Below, one piece after another: positions 63,351-64,000 of a DNA stretch of 64,000 nt (its first letter is position 1; every line of letters begins with the position of its first letter). The position numbers and the translations under genes were made by a program. The stretch comes from Mycobacterium persicum. Its GTDB lineage: Bacteria; Actinomycetota; Actinomycetes; Mycobacteriales; Mycobacteriaceae. The notes under the pieces are model-generated. The model had not been told where the DNA came from. It saw only the letters and a program-made list of their open reading frames with translations, and did not search any database. The stretch spans positions 1-64,000 of the forward strand of contig NZ_MVIF01000018.1 in NCBI RefSeq assembly GCF_002086675.1. Direction: 5' to 3'.

Positions 63351-63405
63351 GCGTTTCCTCATTCCTTTGCGCTTGGACGTTATTGGTTCAGCCGCTTCGG
63401 GGAAC

Positions 63406-63419
63406 GAGGCATTGGTCCC
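63406..63419. promoter_or_regulatory. DosR-like box upstream of universal stress protein 3
   Basis: In gene orientation it reads GGGACCAATGCCTC, matching about ten of fourteen positions of the DosR core. It shares GGGACCAA with the box before universal stress protein 2. Confidence 0.6.
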
Positions 63420-63477
63420 TTGTCGATGGGCCTTCAGACCTCTAACCGTGAACGCACCGTCGAGGTTGGCGCAGAGC

Positions 63478-64000
63478 TCAATTGGGCTCTAGGGAGATAT
63501 CGACTGACCGCCGGGTGGCCGTTGTGGGCCGGCACGCCACGAGTGTCAGGCCGAGCACGAAAACCAGCGCGGTTATCCACGGATATTTCCCGTCCGGAGC
63601 AAATCCCGCCGCGGCGACCACCCACAGGAAGGCAGCTGCCATCATGGCACCCGCGAGCATGCTCGGTTCGGCCCAACGCTGCGGCAGCGGTATCCGGATC
63701 GTCGGCAGCGGTGCCGCGAAGAATCGCCGGAGCCACCACAACAACGCCATCTCTACGGCGGTCACCAGGCTCAGGACCACCTCCCATTCCAGCCGGGCCA
63801 GCCACCACGTCGCCGTCCCCTGGGCCGGTTGTGGCAGCAGCCCGGCCGGGTAGGCGACGACCGCGACGATCACCACCGGCGCCATGTGCCACAGGTAGAG
63901 CGCCATCACATTGCTGTTGGCGGCCGACAACAGCCGCTGCAATCGGCGAGAACGAAGCACACGGTTGAGCGCGGGTGCGATGGCCACCGCGATGCCGGCC
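63478..64000 (-). CDS. Acyltransferase-3 type membrane protein, C-terminal part
   Basis: The last 170 or so residues of an integral membrane protein; the gene continues past the right end of the window. SNVMALYLWHMAPVVIVAVVAYPAGLLP is typical of the last third of acyltransferase-3 proteins, followed by further helices. These enzymes O-acylate sugars or cell-wall glycans. The N-terminal catalytic histidine is outside the window, so the call rests on the tail only. Confidence 0.65.
   Translation of the reverse strand, partial: AGIAVAIAPALNRVLRSRRLQRLLSAANSNVMALYLWHMAPVVIVAVVAYPAGLLPQPAQGTATWWLARLEWEVVLSLVTAVEMALLWWLRRFFAAPLPTIRIPLPQRWAEPSMLAGAMMAAAFLWVVAAAGFAPDGKYPWITALVFVLGLTLVACRPTTATRRSVDISLEPN

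Overview
This window is a high-GC actinobacterial chromosome segment from a Mycobacterium. From 1 to about 47250 most of the backbone follows the M. tuberculosis block Rv2061c to Rv2033c in reverse orientation (locus names are recalled from memory, not searched). The landmarks are a two-module 4152-residue Pks12, a 186-residue PncA with every catalytic and metal residue in place, RbpA, LppI, and the UspABC sugar importer with its patatin and Rv2034-2036 neighbours. M. tuberculosis has fused lnt and ppm1; here they are two genes overlapping by four bases. Together with several inserted cassettes, this points to a non-tuberculous, probably slow-growing species. The species itself cannot be named from the sequence.

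Layout. 1-7208: an F420-type flavin-fold protein, a dienelactone hydrolase plus secreted protein pair, fxsA, a YtcJ-type amidohydrolase, lnt-ppm1 and rbpA. 7399-23274: a small zinc-finger gene, pks12 (mycoketide synthase, KS-AT-DH-ER-KR-ACP twice) and an SDR/phosphohistidine-domain chimera. 23345-26156: an insertion carrying a 13E12-type HNH protein with a LexA box over its start codon, and a compact mercury-type operon (merR, thioredoxin-like, merB-like). 26294-33375: lppI, a frameshifted lipT, a kinase-fold fusion protein, gluconokinase, a DoxX-family protein, pncA and an Rv2042c-type protein. 33399-38868: two further insertions, a TetR / iron-sulfur reductase / diiron oxygenase cassette and a membrane-sensor PP2C phosphatase. 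39296-47250: uspC-A-B, the ATPase gene, patatin, Rv2036-2034 and a DUF3097-type protein.

After 47250 synteny with M. tuberculosis stops: the nitroreductase acg and hspX expected next are absent. In their place is an accessory stress and metabolism region. 47425-51868 is a tightly packed run: OsmC, cyanase, an acyl-CoA-dehydrogenase-fold flavoprotein lacking the usual catalytic glutamate, an ECF sigma factor, a soluble zinc anti-sigma factor, a flavin reductase and a formate/nitrite-family channel. I think this is the most interesting unit of the window. It reads as a redox-controlled, two-component flavin monooxygenase pathway linked to cyanate and a small anion. 51880-64000 holds a cold-shock-like protein, three tandem universal stress proteins (two with DosR-like boxes upstream), a GTP cyclohydrolase I paralogue, Hsp20 facing a MerR/HspR-like regulator across a perfect 22-bp palindrome, UdgX, a HAD phosphatase, a CsbD-like protein, a pyruvate-oxidase-type ThDP enzyme facing a TetR regulator, a cysteine-rich protein and the end of an acyltransferase-3 protein.

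No rRNA, tRNA, CRISPR array or complete insertion sequence was seen. All functional calls are from reading motifs; no database search was run.
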